A stretch of 64,000 bases of DNA from Thermoanaerobacterium sp. CMT5567-10 (GTDB taxonomy: Bacteria > Bacillota > Thermoanaerobacteria > Thermoanaerobacterales > Thermoanaerobacteraceae), in assembly GCF_030534315.2 (NCBI RefSeq), contig NZ_CP130558.2, positions 2,408,501 to 2,472,500 on the forward strand, written 5' to 3'. This document shows positions 38,993 to 49,085 of the stretch, piece by piece (the stretch's first letter is position 1; every line of letters starts with the position of its first letter). The notes under the pieces were generated by a model. The model did not search any database, had not been told where the DNA came from, and saw only the letters and a program-made list of their open reading frames with translations. Both the position numbers and the translations under genes were made by a program.

Positions 38993-39610
38993 CTATACGA
39001 CTTTTACGATTTTTTCGTACCCGTTGCGCTTTAATCTTGGATACAATGTCTTGCTTTCATCAAAGTATCCGAGAGAAATCAGTAGCACCACAACTTTATC
39101 TTCTGGTATACCAAAAGCTTCCTTTAATTTATCTTCTTCAAAACCGATCATTGCATGTGAATCAACGCCGTAGTATTTTGCAGCGTACATTATCGACATG
39201 CATAGAAATGATGTATTTCTTACTGCAAAATTATTTGCTTTTAAATCTGTATTGTACAGAACATTTTTTGCAAAATCGATGCTTCCTTGTATTTTGTCAT
39301 CAGGCATTCCTACATCTTTCATATACCACCACGCAGGATTATCTTCTTTATAACCGTTTTTATCTCCTACCATAATTAGAGTGACAGGTGCATCGAGAAT
39401 TTTCGGCTGCTTTAAAGCGACATCATAAAGCTTCTCCTTTGCTTCTTTTGACTTCACAGCGATTATTTCCCACGGTTGAAGGTTAAATGCTGATGGTGTT
39501 AGCACTGCTAAGTCGATTATTTTTTTCAATGTTTCCTCATCAAGATCCTTATTTTTGTCAAAAAAGTTGACAGAACGCCTTTCTTCAAATATTTCTTTCA
39601 AATCTTTCAT
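38993..39610 (-). CDS. Nitroreductase-family flavoprotein
   Basis: 205-residue FMN-dependent oxidoreductase of the nitroreductase fold (EERRSVNFFDKNK, TPSAFNLQPWEIIAV, FAVRNTSFLCMSIMYAAKYYGVDSHAMIGF, LISLGYFDE). The chosen ATG follows TTAGGAGG on the minus strand; 29 upstream codons are discarded. Such enzymes reduce quinones, nitro compounds or flavins with NAD(P)H; the substrate cannot be assigned. Confidence 0.88.
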   Translation of the reverse strand: MKDLKEIFEERRSVNFFDKNKDLDEETLKKIIDLAVLTPSAFNLQPWEIIAVKSKEAKEKLYDVALKQPKILDAPVTLIMVGDKNGYKEDNPAWWYMKDVGMPDDKIQGSIDFAKNVLYNTDLKANNFAVRNTSFLCMSIMYAAKYYGVDSHAMIGFEEDKLKEAFGIPEDKVVVLLISLGYFDESKTLYPRLKRNGYEKIVKVV

Positions 39611-39773
39611 ATATTTTCCTCCTAATTTTGTGATTACAGAGTTTACATTTAAATTATAACATAAGTACATTTTAAAACAAAGAAATTCGATAGACATACT
39701 AGGTGAATTTAGATTAATTTCAAAAAAGTTGTATAATAGAGGTGGACAAACATTTATTTTGGAGGTCTTTTAA

Positions 39774-40790
39774 ATGGATTGGAATGAGATAAGGGAAAAA
39801 GCAAGGCAAAACATGAAGGGTTACTGCAGAGGATGCAAAAGGTGCGATGGTGTCGCATGTGCTGGCGAAGTTCCCGGTATGGGTGGTACAGGCACAGGAA
39901 GTAGCTTTATCGAGAATATTAAAGCTCTCGACAGATGGAAAGTAAAATTAAAAACACTTCATGACGTTTTAAAACCTGACATAAGCACGTCTTTTTTAGG
40001 ATATAAAGTTAAAATGCCTATTTTCGCAGCTCCTATGACAGGTCTTAAAGGTAATGCAGGTGGATACTTGTCAGAGAGGGATTACGATATGATGGTGGCT
40101 GAGGCCTGCAAGAATGTAGGAACGATATTTATGTCAGGAGATGCAAATGATAAAGACATGTATCCTGCAGGCATTGATGCCATAAAAACAACAGGTGCCC
40201 TAGGAATACCATTTTCTAAACCAAGGACAGTTGATGAAATAATTGAAAAGGCAAAGATTGCAAAAGAGGCAGGTTCAATAGCATTTGGTGTTGATGTAGA
40301 TGGTGCAGGGCTTATCATGATGGTAAGAAGCGGGCAATTTGTAGGACCAAAATCAAGAAAGGATATAGAGGAAATAGTTAAGAATATCGAACTTCCTTTG
40401 ATATTAAAAGGAATCATGACGCCTGAAGAAGCAGAGATTGCAGTAGAAGCAGGTGCTAAAGCGATAGTTGTATCAAACCACGGAGGACGTGTGCTGGATT
40501 TTACGGAAGGTACTGCTGATGTACTTCCAGATATAGCAAAAGCTGTTGGTGGCAAAATCGAAATACTGGTAGATGGCGGTGTAAGGACTGGAATTGATGT
40601 CCTAAAGATGTTATCATTAGGGGCAAAAGCCGTCTTAATAGGCAGACCAATCATGATTGCTGCACATGGTGGCGGAAGAGAAGCAATTGAGTTTTACCTT
40701 AACAAAGTTTCCGATGAATTGTACCAAGCGATGATTCTCACAGGATGCAAAGATTTGAGAAATGTACCTGAGGTTTACAAAGCTAGTTGA
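39774..40790 (+). CDS. FMN-dependent alpha-hydroxy-acid oxidizing protein
   Basis: 338-residue TIM-barrel flavoprotein of the LldD/glycolate oxidase family: FAAPMTGLKG, LPLILKGIMTPEEAE, the catalytic histidine in VVSNHGGR, and the FMN-phosphate site ILVDGGVRTGIDVLKML...VLIGRP. An N-terminal Cys cluster (CRGCKRCDGVAC, residues ~18-29) is not part of classical members and may hold a metal. In anaerobes these proteins are probably dehydrogenases. GGAGG precedes the ATG; a terminator follows. Confidence 0.85.
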   Translation: MDWNEIREKARQNMKGYCRGCKRCDGVACAGEVPGMGGTGTGSSFIENIKALDRWKVKLKTLHDVLKPDISTSFLGYKVKMPIFAAPMTGLKGNAGGYLSERDYDMMVAEACKNVGTIFMSGDANDKDMYPAGIDAIKTTGALGIPFSKPRTVDEIIEKAKIAKEAGSIAFGVDVDGAGLIMMVRSGQFVGPKSRKDIEEIVKNIELPLILKGIMTPEEAEIAVEAGAKAIVVSNHGGRVLDFTEGTADVLPDIAKAVGGKIEILVDGGVRTGIDVLKMLSLGAKAVLIGRPIMIAAHGGGREAIEFYLNKVSDELYQAMILTGCKDLRNVPEVYKAS

Positions 40791-40805
40791 ATATAGTGGA
40801 AATTG

Positions 40806-40827
40806 GCGGCATAATAGCCGCTTTTTT
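40806..40827 (+). terminator. Rho-independent terminator
   Basis: GCGGC (40806-40810), GCCGC (40817-40821), then T6. It follows the alpha-hydroxy-acid oxidising protein gene. Confidence 0.82.
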
Positions 40828-40950
40828 GTGTAAAAAGTTTCAATTCTTATAAAATAAATTTTCCGATTGTTATTCACTTTGATGATTCAATTTGATAAAA
40901 TATCTTTATATATATAAATATGTTGAATATGTTCAAAGGGGGACATTGAA

Positions 40951-42510
40951 GTGAAAAATGTTGTTATTTATGATTCAACATTAAGAGATGGTGCGCAATC
41001 ACAAGGGATTTCATTTACAGTGGCAGACAAGATAAAGATAGTGGAGCTTTTAGACGAGTTTGGAATAGACTATATCGAAGCTGGAAATCCCGGTTCAAAT
41101 CCAAAGGACATGGAGTTTTTTGAAATTATAAAGAGTAAAAAGTTAAAAAATGCAAAAGTAATCGCATTTGGCAGTACTAGAAGGGCTAACATACCTGTTG
41201 AAATTGACAACAATGTAAATTCGCTTTTACATGCCGGAACAGATCATGTTGCAGTATTCGGCAAGTCGTGGGATTTTCATGTAAGTGAAATATTAAGGAC
41301 GACGCTTGATGAAAATCTCAATATGATATTTGATACGATAAAATATTTAAAAAATCATGGAAAAGAAGTTGTGTTCGATGCCGAACATTTTTTTGATGGC
41401 TTTTTAGAGAATCCAGAATATGCATTGAAAACCCTTGAAGTTGCATACGATGCAGGTGCGGATAGCATTTGCTTGTGTGATACAAAAGGCGGGATGTTTC
41501 CGCTGGACATTTTTAATATAACGAAAAAGGTAGTTGAGAAATTTAATTGTGAAATTGGTATACACACACATAATGACAATGGCATGGCTGTTGCAAATGC
41601 TATAATGGCAGTTGAAGCAGGTGCAACACAAATTCAAGGTACAATAAACGGATATGGTGAAAGATGCGGAAATGCAAATCTCTGTACAATAATACCAAAC
41701 TTGCATTTTAAAAAAGGGATAAAGTGTGTTGAGGATGAAAAAATGAAAGAAATAACGATACTTTCCAGAAGAGTCAGCGAAATAGCAAATGCCGCACCGG
41801 ATGAAAGGGCTCCATACGTTGGTAGAAGCGCATTTGCCCACAAAGCAGGTATGCATTCCGATGCTGTATGTAAAAATACTAGATCGTATGAGATAATCGA
41901 TCCTGAAATGGTAGGCAATGAAAGAGTACTTTTACTATCAGAAGTTGCTGGCAGAAGTGCTATAATAGGGATAATAAATGAAGTTGATCCTACTATAAAC
42001 CGCGAATCTGAAAAAACAAAACAAATACTAGAGAAGCTTAAAGAAATGGAATTTAAAGGATATAAATACGAAGGTGCTGAGGGGTCTTTGAAGCTTCTGA
42101 TACAGAAAGTGCTTGGTATGTACAAACCATCATTTAAACTTATAGAATTTAAAGTCATTGTAAATGAACCGTCTGTTGATGATGTAAATTCATCAGCTCT
42201 TATAAAAATAGAAGTGGATGGACAGGAGGAAATTACTGCCGCAGAAGGTGATGGACCTGTAAATGCCCTTGACAACGCAGTTAGAAAAGCGTTGGAGAGA
42301 TTTTATCCTGAAGTAAAAGAGATGAAGCTTACTGACTATAAAGTAAGGGTATTAGACTCCAACTCAGCTACAGCAGCAAAAGTAAGAGTAATAATAGAAT
42401 CATCAGATGGAAATGAAGTGTGGAGCACAATTGGCGTATCTACAGATATAATCGATGCCAGTTGGATAGCGCTTGTGGATTCAATAGAGTACAAACTAAA
42501 TAAAATATAA
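40951..42510 (+). CDS. cimA: (R)-citramalate synthase
   Basis: Condenses acetyl-CoA with pyruvate, opening the threonine-independent route to isoleucine. The 519-residue protein has the HMGL-like barrel start YDSTLRDGAQSQGISFTVADK, the metal-binding HTHNDNGMAVANA, and the C-terminal LeuA allosteric domain from ~390 (DGQEEITAAEGDGPVNALDNAVRKAL), which in CimA responds to isoleucine. N-terminal wording is closer to CimA than to 2-isopropylmalate synthase or homocitrate synthase. The GTG start follows AAAGGGGG by eight bases. It is transcribed alone. Confidence 0.92.
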   Translation: MKNVVIYDSTLRDGAQSQGISFTVADKIKIVELLDEFGIDYIEAGNPGSNPKDMEFFEIIKSKKLKNAKVIAFGSTRRANIPVEIDNNVNSLLHAGTDHVAVFGKSWDFHVSEILRTTLDENLNMIFDTIKYLKNHGKEVVFDAEHFFDGFLENPEYALKTLEVAYDAGADSICLCDTKGGMFPLDIFNITKKVVEKFNCEIGIHTHNDNGMAVANAIMAVEAGATQIQGTINGYGERCGNANLCTIIPNLHFKKGIKCVEDEKMKEITILSRRVSEIANAAPDERAPYVGRSAFAHKAGMHSDAVCKNTRSYEIIDPEMVGNERVLLLSEVAGRSAIIGIINEVDPTINRESEKTKQILEKLKEMEFKGYKYEGAEGSLKLLIQKVLGMYKPSFKLIEFKVIVNEPSVDDVNSSALIKIEVDGQEEITAAEGDGPVNALDNAVRKALERFYPEVKEMKLTDYKVRVLDSNSATAAKVRVIIESSDGNEVWSTIGVSTDIIDASWIALVDSIEYKLNKI

Positions 42511-42516
42511 CATAAG

Positions 42517-42548
42517 ACTCTACCTAAGTTTTTTAGGTGGAGTTTTTA
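42517..42548 (+). terminator. Terminator after cimA
   Basis: ACTCTACCTAA (42517-42527) with TTAGGTGGAGT (42533-42543, one G-U pair) followed by T. Confidence 0.8.
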
Positions 42549-42610
42549 CTTGAGAAGTTGATAAACGTTGTATTAAAATAGACATGTAATCTGATTTGTT
42601 AGGGGCTGAT

Positions 42611-45600
42611 ATGTTGAAGGAGATATTTTATGCACCGTTTTACAGTAAGACCCGGGATATACTTATTTTGAAGTCAATAGATGTAATCAAAAGAGGAAAA
42701 AGGGTTGTGTATGTGCTACCTTCCCGTGAGGCTATGTTTGATGTAAGAGATAAATTTATTACATACAATGGTGGCATAACTGATACGGATATATTTGGAT
42801 TTGAAGACTTGGAAAAGCAGATATGCGGCGACTTTATAAAAGATTATGCTTTAATCTCATCTTATGAAATACGGGAGATTTTAAGAAACATTTTGCATAA
42901 GACTTGTGACAATGCATATTATGAGAAAGTTAAAGGTAAGGCTGGATTTGTAAAGTCTGTTTTAAGCTTCATAAAAGTGATTAAAAGGAAAATGATAAAT
43001 CCTAATGAGCTTAAAAGTATTGCAGATTCTATTGATAGACCTACGCTTAAGGATAAGTTAAAGAACTTAGCTTATTTTTATGAATTCTATGAAGAATATA
43101 AGATTAAGAGGAAATTGATAGATGTAGATGATATATCAATTAAAGCTGTTGAATTGTTTCAAAACACCAATTACTTTAATAACGTTGGGCTTATTGTTGT
43201 AGATGGATTTATAAATATAGACTATGTAAATATGAAATTGATAGGTGAAATGGCTAAGAGCAATAGATATGATATTTATATAAACATTCCGTTTAAAAAT
43301 GAATTCAACGAAAGCTTTATAAGGAATGGCATTATAAAAGATCTCTGCGAATTAGGGTTTAATGTAAATAATGATATTTATGAGATGATAGAGGTTAATC
43401 ACGATGTAAAAAAAGTCGCAACATACATTTATTCCGGTGAAACGGTTTTAAATGGAGAAGACTTATCAATAAAGATAATGAACAGTCCCTCAATTGAGCA
43501 TGAAGTAAGAGAAACCGCAAGGCTCATAAAGAGAAAGATAGTCTTTGATAAAATAAATCCCGATAGAATTGCCGTATTTATAAAAAATATAGATAATTAC
43601 AGGACGCAAATTATAGATATATTTGATGAAATGAATATACCTGTTAAAATAAATAGAGGAATAAAACTGTCTACTATGCCTATAACAAATGATATTTATA
43701 ATTTAATTTCATATAAATTAAACCACGATTATGAAAGTTTTGTTAATATAATGACGTCAAAGTTTTTAGTTCCTTATGAAATAAGCAAGAGAAGCCGTGA
43801 AATTATTAATCTATTAAGTGGAATTGATAGAGATAAAGATAATTTTGAAGATGAATTTGTGACCGCTATGAAAGATGATAAAAGTTTAAATGCCACATTT
43901 GAATTCTTGAAGAGGTATGTAGATGTATTTATAAATTTTAGAGAAGTGCCATATAAGGACACAAAAGAATTTGTTGAAAGCGTGTTGAAAGTCATCGATT
44001 TATTAGAAATTGATTTTAATATAAAAGCATTGTTTGATTTAGGAATAATTAGAAGCAGCGATTTTATAAGCAATGTAAAGGCATTGGAAACAATTAAGCA
44101 GATTTTAAATAAGGAATTGGAAATAAAAAAGCAGTATGGAGAACCGTCAATCGATGACATAGAGAATTTTCAAAATGATATATTGGATATGTTGTCAAAT
44201 TTTGATGTAAGCATCAGAAATTTAGATTTTGAGGGAGTCAGGATAATAAGCCCTGATTTAGCCAGAGGCCAGATGTACGATGTCGTATTTATCCTAGGTG
44301 TAAATGAAGGTGTACTTCCAAGCACGAAATCAATTAATCCCATATTCGACTTTTCAGATGAAGAGCATTTAGAAAAGCATGGAATATACATGTTAAGCCG
44401 CAAATGGGAGTTCGAACGAGAAAAGGTACGTTTCAATGCATGCATAGCTTCGGCAATGAAAGAAGTGTATGTTTCATATCGCACTACTGATGAAGATGGA
44501 TGCAATATGATAAAGTCGCCGTTTATAGATGATTTACAAAATCTTTTTGATGAAAAATCAAAGGAGAGGTTAATTGCTCCTATCGTATACATGAAGGACA
44601 GATTTGCTTTTGAATGCGATGCAGCAAGTAAAGATGAAGCATTATTGTATATGATTGATTCTAAATGGAATAAAAGGCAAGACGATGCTAACACAATATA
44701 TTCCAATATCTTGGAGAATGACTTATATTTAACGAAATCTTATTCCTACATAAATTTTTCTGCGTCAATCGAAAAGAAAAGAAGGATAAATTGCGAAGTT
44801 GACAATCACATGGGCATTATATCGAAAGATACTAATTTAAAAGAACTTAGCGATATTCATTTAAGTGCTTCTAGTTTAAACAGCTATGTTGTGTGCCCAT
44901 TTAAGTTTTTTATTGAAACATTGTTGAATTTGCACGTGTCAGATGAATTCATCGAGTCAAAGAAAAGCATTGGTTCACTTTACCATGAGGTATTGATGAA
45001 ATACTACAAGGATAATTTGGATCTTTATGATGTCAATGAAGATAGGCTTGGAGAAATAATTGATGAATCTTTTGAGAAAATAACTGGCATCGAAAATGAT
45101 ATTATCTTTGATAAGATAAAGCAGGAGTTCTATAACGTTGTTTTTCAGCTAGTCAAAGATGATATATCAAACAGATTATATTATTACAATAAGACGGGTG
45201 CGGAGCTTATACCATCAATATTTGAAAAGAAATTTGAAATGAAGGATCACTACGGTGGAAATATTTTTCATGGCAAGATAGATAGAATTGATTTAGAGCG
45301 AAATATAGATGGAAAATTTACAGGTAAGTATGTGATTTATGACTATAAATCAGGTGGCATAGATGGAATAAGGCAGTGCATTGAAGGATTGGATTTTCAA
45401 TTGCCTACATACTATATGGCAGTTGAAAATATTCTCAAAGAGGAATTTAACATAGAATATCCAAAATGTTTGGGGCTTTTGTACTATAGCATAGAAAAGG
45501 TTAAAAGAAATGGAATAGTATTAGCTTTGTACAAGAAAGATCTTTTTAAAGGAAATTCTGGACCGAGAGATGTAGTTGGGGAAAATAATTTCAATGTAAT

Positions 45601-45772
45601 CATAGACTGGATTGAGAAAAAGGGAATAGAAAATATAGATAAAATTAAGACTGGTATTTTTAACTTGCCAGATGAATGTCCTTTTGAAAATTCATCGTTT
45701 AATTGTGCATATAAGTCAATATGCAGGTATGACAAGTATGCAATGGAAAGAGGCGAGAATAGCGTTGTATAA
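42611..45772 (+). CDS. addB: AddB-type helicase-exonuclease subunit with iron-sulfur nuclease domain
   Basis: 1053 residues. The N-terminal ~700 residues follow a degraded SF1 helicase layout without a Walker A P-loop, including the segment DVVFILGVNEGVLP. The C-terminal PD-(D/E)XK nuclease is intact: CPFKFFIETLL, GSLYHEVLM, GKIDRIDLE, VIYDYKSGG, and the triplet CPFENSSFNCAYKSIC; first and last Cys groups bracket a 4Fe-4S cluster as in Bacillus AddB. It pairs with the next gene to process double-strand breaks for RecA. The ATG chosen follows AGGGGC. It is very divergent from Bacillus AddB. Confidence 0.82.
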   Translation: MLKEIFYAPFYSKTRDILILKSIDVIKRGKRVVYVLPSREAMFDVRDKFITYNGGITDTDIFGFEDLEKQICGDFIKDYALISSYEIREILRNILHKTCDNAYYEKVKGKAGFVKSVLSFIKVIKRKMINPNELKSIADSIDRPTLKDKLKNLAYFYEFYEEYKIKRKLIDVDDISIKAVELFQNTNYFNNVGLIVVDGFINIDYVNMKLIGEMAKSNRYDIYINIPFKNEFNESFIRNGIIKDLCELGFNVNNDIYEMIEVNHDVKKVATYIYSGETVLNGEDLSIKIMNSPSIEHEVRETARLIKRKIVFDKINPDRIAVFIKNIDNYRTQIIDIFDEMNIPVKINRGIKLSTMPITNDIYNLISYKLNHDYESFVNIMTSKFLVPYEISKRSREIINLLSGIDRDKDNFEDEFVTAMKDDKSLNATFEFLKRYVDVFINFREVPYKDTKEFVESVLKVIDLLEIDFNIKALFDLGIIRSSDFISNVKALETIKQILNKELEIKKQYGEPSIDDIENFQNDILDMLSNFDVSIRNLDFEGVRIISPDLARGQMYDVVFILGVNEGVLPSTKSINPIFDFSDEEHLEKHGIYMLSRKWEFEREKVRFNACIASAMKEVYVSYRTTDEDGCNMIKSPFIDDLQNLFDEKSKERLIAPIVYMKDRFAFECDAASKDEALLYMIDSKWNKRQDDANTIYSNILENDLYLTKSYSYINFSASIEKKRRINCEVDNHMGIISKDTNLKELSDIHLSASSLNSYVVCPFKFFIETLLNLHVSDEFIESKKSIGSLYHEVLMKYYKDNLDLYDVNEDRLGEIIDESFEKITGIENDIIFDKIKQEFYNVVFQLVKDDISNRLYYYNKTGAELIPSIFEKKFEMKDHYGGNIFHGKIDRIDLERNIDGKFTGKYVIYDYKSGGIDGIRQCIEGLDFQLPTYYMAVENILKEEFNIEYPKCLGLLYYSIEKVKRNGIVLALYKKDLFKGNSGPRDVVGENNFNVIIDWIEKKGIENIDKIKTGIFNLPDECPFENSSFNCAYKSICRYDKYAMERGENSVV

Positions 45773-48700
45773 ATTACCGACAGACGATTTAAGCGAAGAA
45801 CAATTAAAAGCACTTGATATAAGTAAAAATATAGCATTAAAAGCTGGTGCGGGCTCAGGTAAGACGAGAGTTTTAACGAAAAGATATATAAAACTTCTCA
45901 ATGATATTCCCGGAATTAAAATTGATAATATTGTAGCGATAACTTTTACTCGCAAAGCAGCGTCAGAAATGAAAGACAGGATTAGAAAAGAAATTGAAGT
46001 TATGTGTAAAGTTGATTCGGAAAAAGAGAAGTGGACGGAGTTTAGAAATTCACTATCATTTGCAAATATAGATACAATCCACGGGTTCTGCGAAAAGATC
46101 ATAAGGGATAATTTTGCAGATGCAGGAGTTGACCCGCTGTTTACGATTATAGATGAAGCGGAGTCTAATACCGCAGTTCATAATATAGTAAGATGGATAG
46201 TCGATGAGGCGTTAAATGATCCTGTAAACAAGGACTTATTAAAAATTATGTTTAAAAAATATCCTTCGAAAATTGTTGTGAATGGAAAATTTGAAGCTGA
46301 ACTTATTAGTTTGATGAACCACATAAAAGAAACTGGACTGAGAATTGACGATGTAAAATTATACGAAGGAGAAGAATATGATGAATCAACAAAAGCTATG
46401 GAATTGCTGACAGTAAGAATTATAAGAAAGATTGACGAGGAGTATGATAGATTTAAGAAGGAGAGAAATTTGCTTGATTTTAATGACTTGGAAGTTGCCG
46501 CTTTGAAGCTGCTTTCTGATGATAGCATAAGAGATAGCTATTTTGAAAGGTATAAATATATACTTGTTGATGAATTTCAGGATATAAATCAAATTCAAAA
46601 GAGGATTATTTTGAAGCTTGCAGAAAAAAATGGAGTAATTCCAGATGGAAGGCTGTTTATTGTTGGAGACTACAAGCAGTCAATATACGGATTTAGAGGT
46701 ACAGACTACAGGATATTTGAAGAGTTTTGCGAGAAGATAAAAAAAGAAGGTGATGTGTTAAACTTAAGCAATTGTTATAGAAGCACAAAAAACATCATCT
46801 GTACGGTAAACTCTGTATTTAAGAATCTGCTTGAACCATACGAAGAATTGAGATATCTAGATGATACGGAAGAAGGGCCGAAAGTTGAACTTATAACGTA
46901 CAACAAGCAAAATATAGCAGATCCAAGAAATGAAAGATTTCAAAGTATCAAGAAGCTTTTGAAAGATGATGGTAAAAGTGAAGAGTTACACGAATCTCTA
47001 ATGAAAGATATTAAAAAATCAGAATCAAAGAGAGACTTTCAAGGAAGTATAATTGCGTCAAGAATTTTGAAGCTTTTGGATGAAGGCTATAAGTACAAAG
47101 ACATAGCAATTCTCTTAAGGAGTAGAACTGGACTTGACAGTGTAGAAAATGCATTGCTAAAGTATGGCATACCATACTGTGTAATAGGTGGAATTGGTTT
47201 TTGGGATAAAAGCGAGATTATCGATATAATTTACCTTTACAAGCTTGTATTTGACATGTCAGATAAAATTGCACTGCTTACAGTTTTAAGGTCGCCTATT
47301 TTCGGTTTTAGCGATGATGATGTATACAATCTTATGAGTATATATAATGATGAGGGCTTAAGCAACATATTAGAGGCATTAGAAAAGCTTACTTGTGTCA
47401 ATAGAAGCAATGAATGGATCATAGTAAGGGCTTACAACATATTAAAGGAGATATCTAATTTAAATGGAATTTATGGAGCATACGAGATATTTGAAAAGAT
47501 TTTAGACTTAGTTGACTATAAAAAACTTTTAATATCATTGCCAAATGGGTATCAAAAATATAGGAACATAGAAAAGCTGGAGAAAATAATAAAAGATTTT
47601 ACTGATAAAGATATATTCAATGCAAGAGATTTGGTAGAATATTTAAGCTCATTTAAAGAGTTTTCAGGATTGGATTCTGAAGCATTTTTGGACACAGAAG
47701 AAAGTGATGCAGTCAAAATCTTAACAATACATGCATCAAAAGGGCTTGAATTTGAAGCTGTAATTATCCCAGATATGGAAAAAGCTACGGATGGTGTTTC
47801 TATAAGGCGCAATCATTTATTTATGCTAAGTGAAGACGGGTACATATATGGCATAGGTGTTAACGAAGAAGGTGAACTTGATAAAGAGGCAAATAGTAGG
47901 TATAAATATGCATATGATGAATATTTAGAAAGAGAAAATCAAGAGAGCAGAAGGCTTTTCTATGTTGCGTCTACAAGAGCAAAAAGGTTTCTCGCTTTTA
48001 TTGGTCAAGAAAAAAATAAAACAAGTGAGTTACAGAATGAAACAGGGTTGAACTCATTTATGAAACAGCTGCTGTATGCGATGGACATTGATGATATTGA
48101 CATTGCAGTGATTAATGGAAATGATTTATTAATGTATGACAGGAATATTAAAATATGTAAATCAAATGACAAGTCGGAAATAGGCAAACTTAAAAATGAT
48201 AATCTAATTGATGGAATACCGTTAAAACCACAGGGAAACATAAGTATAACGACGTATATTGATTATTTAAACTGTCCTAAGTTGTACTATTATAAATATA
48301 TAGCAACATTAAATGATGAATATATTGAAAAACAATTGGAAAATGATGATTTTTACGAGTATGATGCTTTAGATATAGATGCTTTAGATATAGATGCTTT
48401 AGAACGAGGGACGATTGTTCATAGAATACTTGAAAATATCAGTATACTTGATAGTAATGCATCTAACCTAAAGAATGGTATTGATGGTATCGATGTGGAT
48501 AATGGCATCAAGAAGTATATTGACAATTATTTTAAAATCATAAAGGAACATAGAAAAGTGTTAAAGGGTAAATTATTGAAAAGTTTAAATGAGTATCGAT
48601 TTAGAGTTCCGTTAGATGAAAATTTGAATTTAAATGGCGTAATCGATAGAATTGAAATATATGAGAATGATGGAGAAATCGAAGCATATATATTTGACTA

Positions 48701-49022
48701 TAAAACGAATAAGATAAAAAATGATGATGAAATAGAAGAAATAGTAAACCATTATAAGCCGCAGATACATGCTTATTCATATGCATTAAACAAGTTAAAA
48801 TCAATAAGCGGTTACACTCCAAGCTTAAAAGGAGCTTTTTTGTACCTTTTGGATGTGGGCAAATATATTGAAGTAGATATTTCTGGCTTTTATGTATCTG
48901 ATACTATGAAAAAAATTATTAATGATGCACCATATTTACTGGGAATCAAGAATTTTACGGATTACAGCGGAACGAAAAATATGTACTGTAGTTTATGTAA
49001 GTACAATAAAATTTGCAAATAG
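45738..49022 (+). CDS. addA: AddA-type helicase-nuclease subunit
   Basis: UvrD-like helicase with C-terminal nuclease, 1094 residues from the ATG chosen. Helicase motifs: ALKAGAGSGKTRVLTKRY (Walker A), ILVDEFQDINQIQ, IVGDYKQSIYGFRGTDYR, RLFYVASTRAKR. Nuclease: GTIVHRILENI and YIFDYKTNK. Unlike Bacillus AddA, it also has Cys in NCPKLYYYK and three in YCSLCKYNKICK, suggesting a second iron-sulfur nuclease. It overlaps addB's end by 35 bases, so translation is coupled. The exact start is uncertain: TTG 45765 is an alternative that fits the family N-terminus. Confidence 0.85.
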   Translation: MQWKEARIALYKLPTDDLSEEQLKALDISKNIALKAGAGSGKTRVLTKRYIKLLNDIPGIKIDNIVAITFTRKAASEMKDRIRKEIEVMCKVDSEKEKWTEFRNSLSFANIDTIHGFCEKIIRDNFADAGVDPLFTIIDEAESNTAVHNIVRWIVDEALNDPVNKDLLKIMFKKYPSKIVVNGKFEAELISLMNHIKETGLRIDDVKLYEGEEYDESTKAMELLTVRIIRKIDEEYDRFKKERNLLDFNDLEVAALKLLSDDSIRDSYFERYKYILVDEFQDINQIQKRIILKLAEKNGVIPDGRLFIVGDYKQSIYGFRGTDYRIFEEFCEKIKKEGDVLNLSNCYRSTKNIICTVNSVFKNLLEPYEELRYLDDTEEGPKVELITYNKQNIADPRNERFQSIKKLLKDDGKSEELHESLMKDIKKSESKRDFQGSIIASRILKLLDEGYKYKDIAILLRSRTGLDSVENALLKYGIPYCVIGGIGFWDKSEIIDIIYLYKLVFDMSDKIALLTVLRSPIFGFSDDDVYNLMSIYNDEGLSNILEALEKLTCVNRSNEWIIVRAYNILKEISNLNGIYGAYEIFEKILDLVDYKKLLISLPNGYQKYRNIEKLEKIIKDFTDKDIFNARDLVEYLSSFKEFSGLDSEAFLDTEESDAVKILTIHASKGLEFEAVIIPDMEKATDGVSIRRNHLFMLSEDGYIYGIGVNEEGELDKEANSRYKYAYDEYLERENQESRRLFYVASTRAKRFLAFIGQEKNKTSELQNETGLNSFMKQLLYAMDIDDIDIAVINGNDLLMYDRNIKICKSNDKSEIGKLKNDNLIDGIPLKPQGNISITTYIDYLNCPKLYYYKYIATLNDEYIEKQLENDDFYEYDALDIDALDIDALERGTIVHRILENISILDSNASNLKNGIDGIDVDNGIKKYIDNYFKIIKEHRKVLKGKLLKSLNEYRFRVPLDENLNLNGVIDRIEIYENDGEIEAYIFDYKTNKIKNDDEIEEIVNHYKPQIHAYSYALNKLKSISGYTPSLKGAFLYLLDVGKYIEVDISGFYVSDTMKKIINDAPYLLGIKNFTDYSGTKNMYCSLCKYNKICK

Positions 49023-49085
49023 TATTGGCTTTTTATTTGCATTATGTAATAATATGGTTAAGTATTAATTTTAGGGGGTGGGTAC

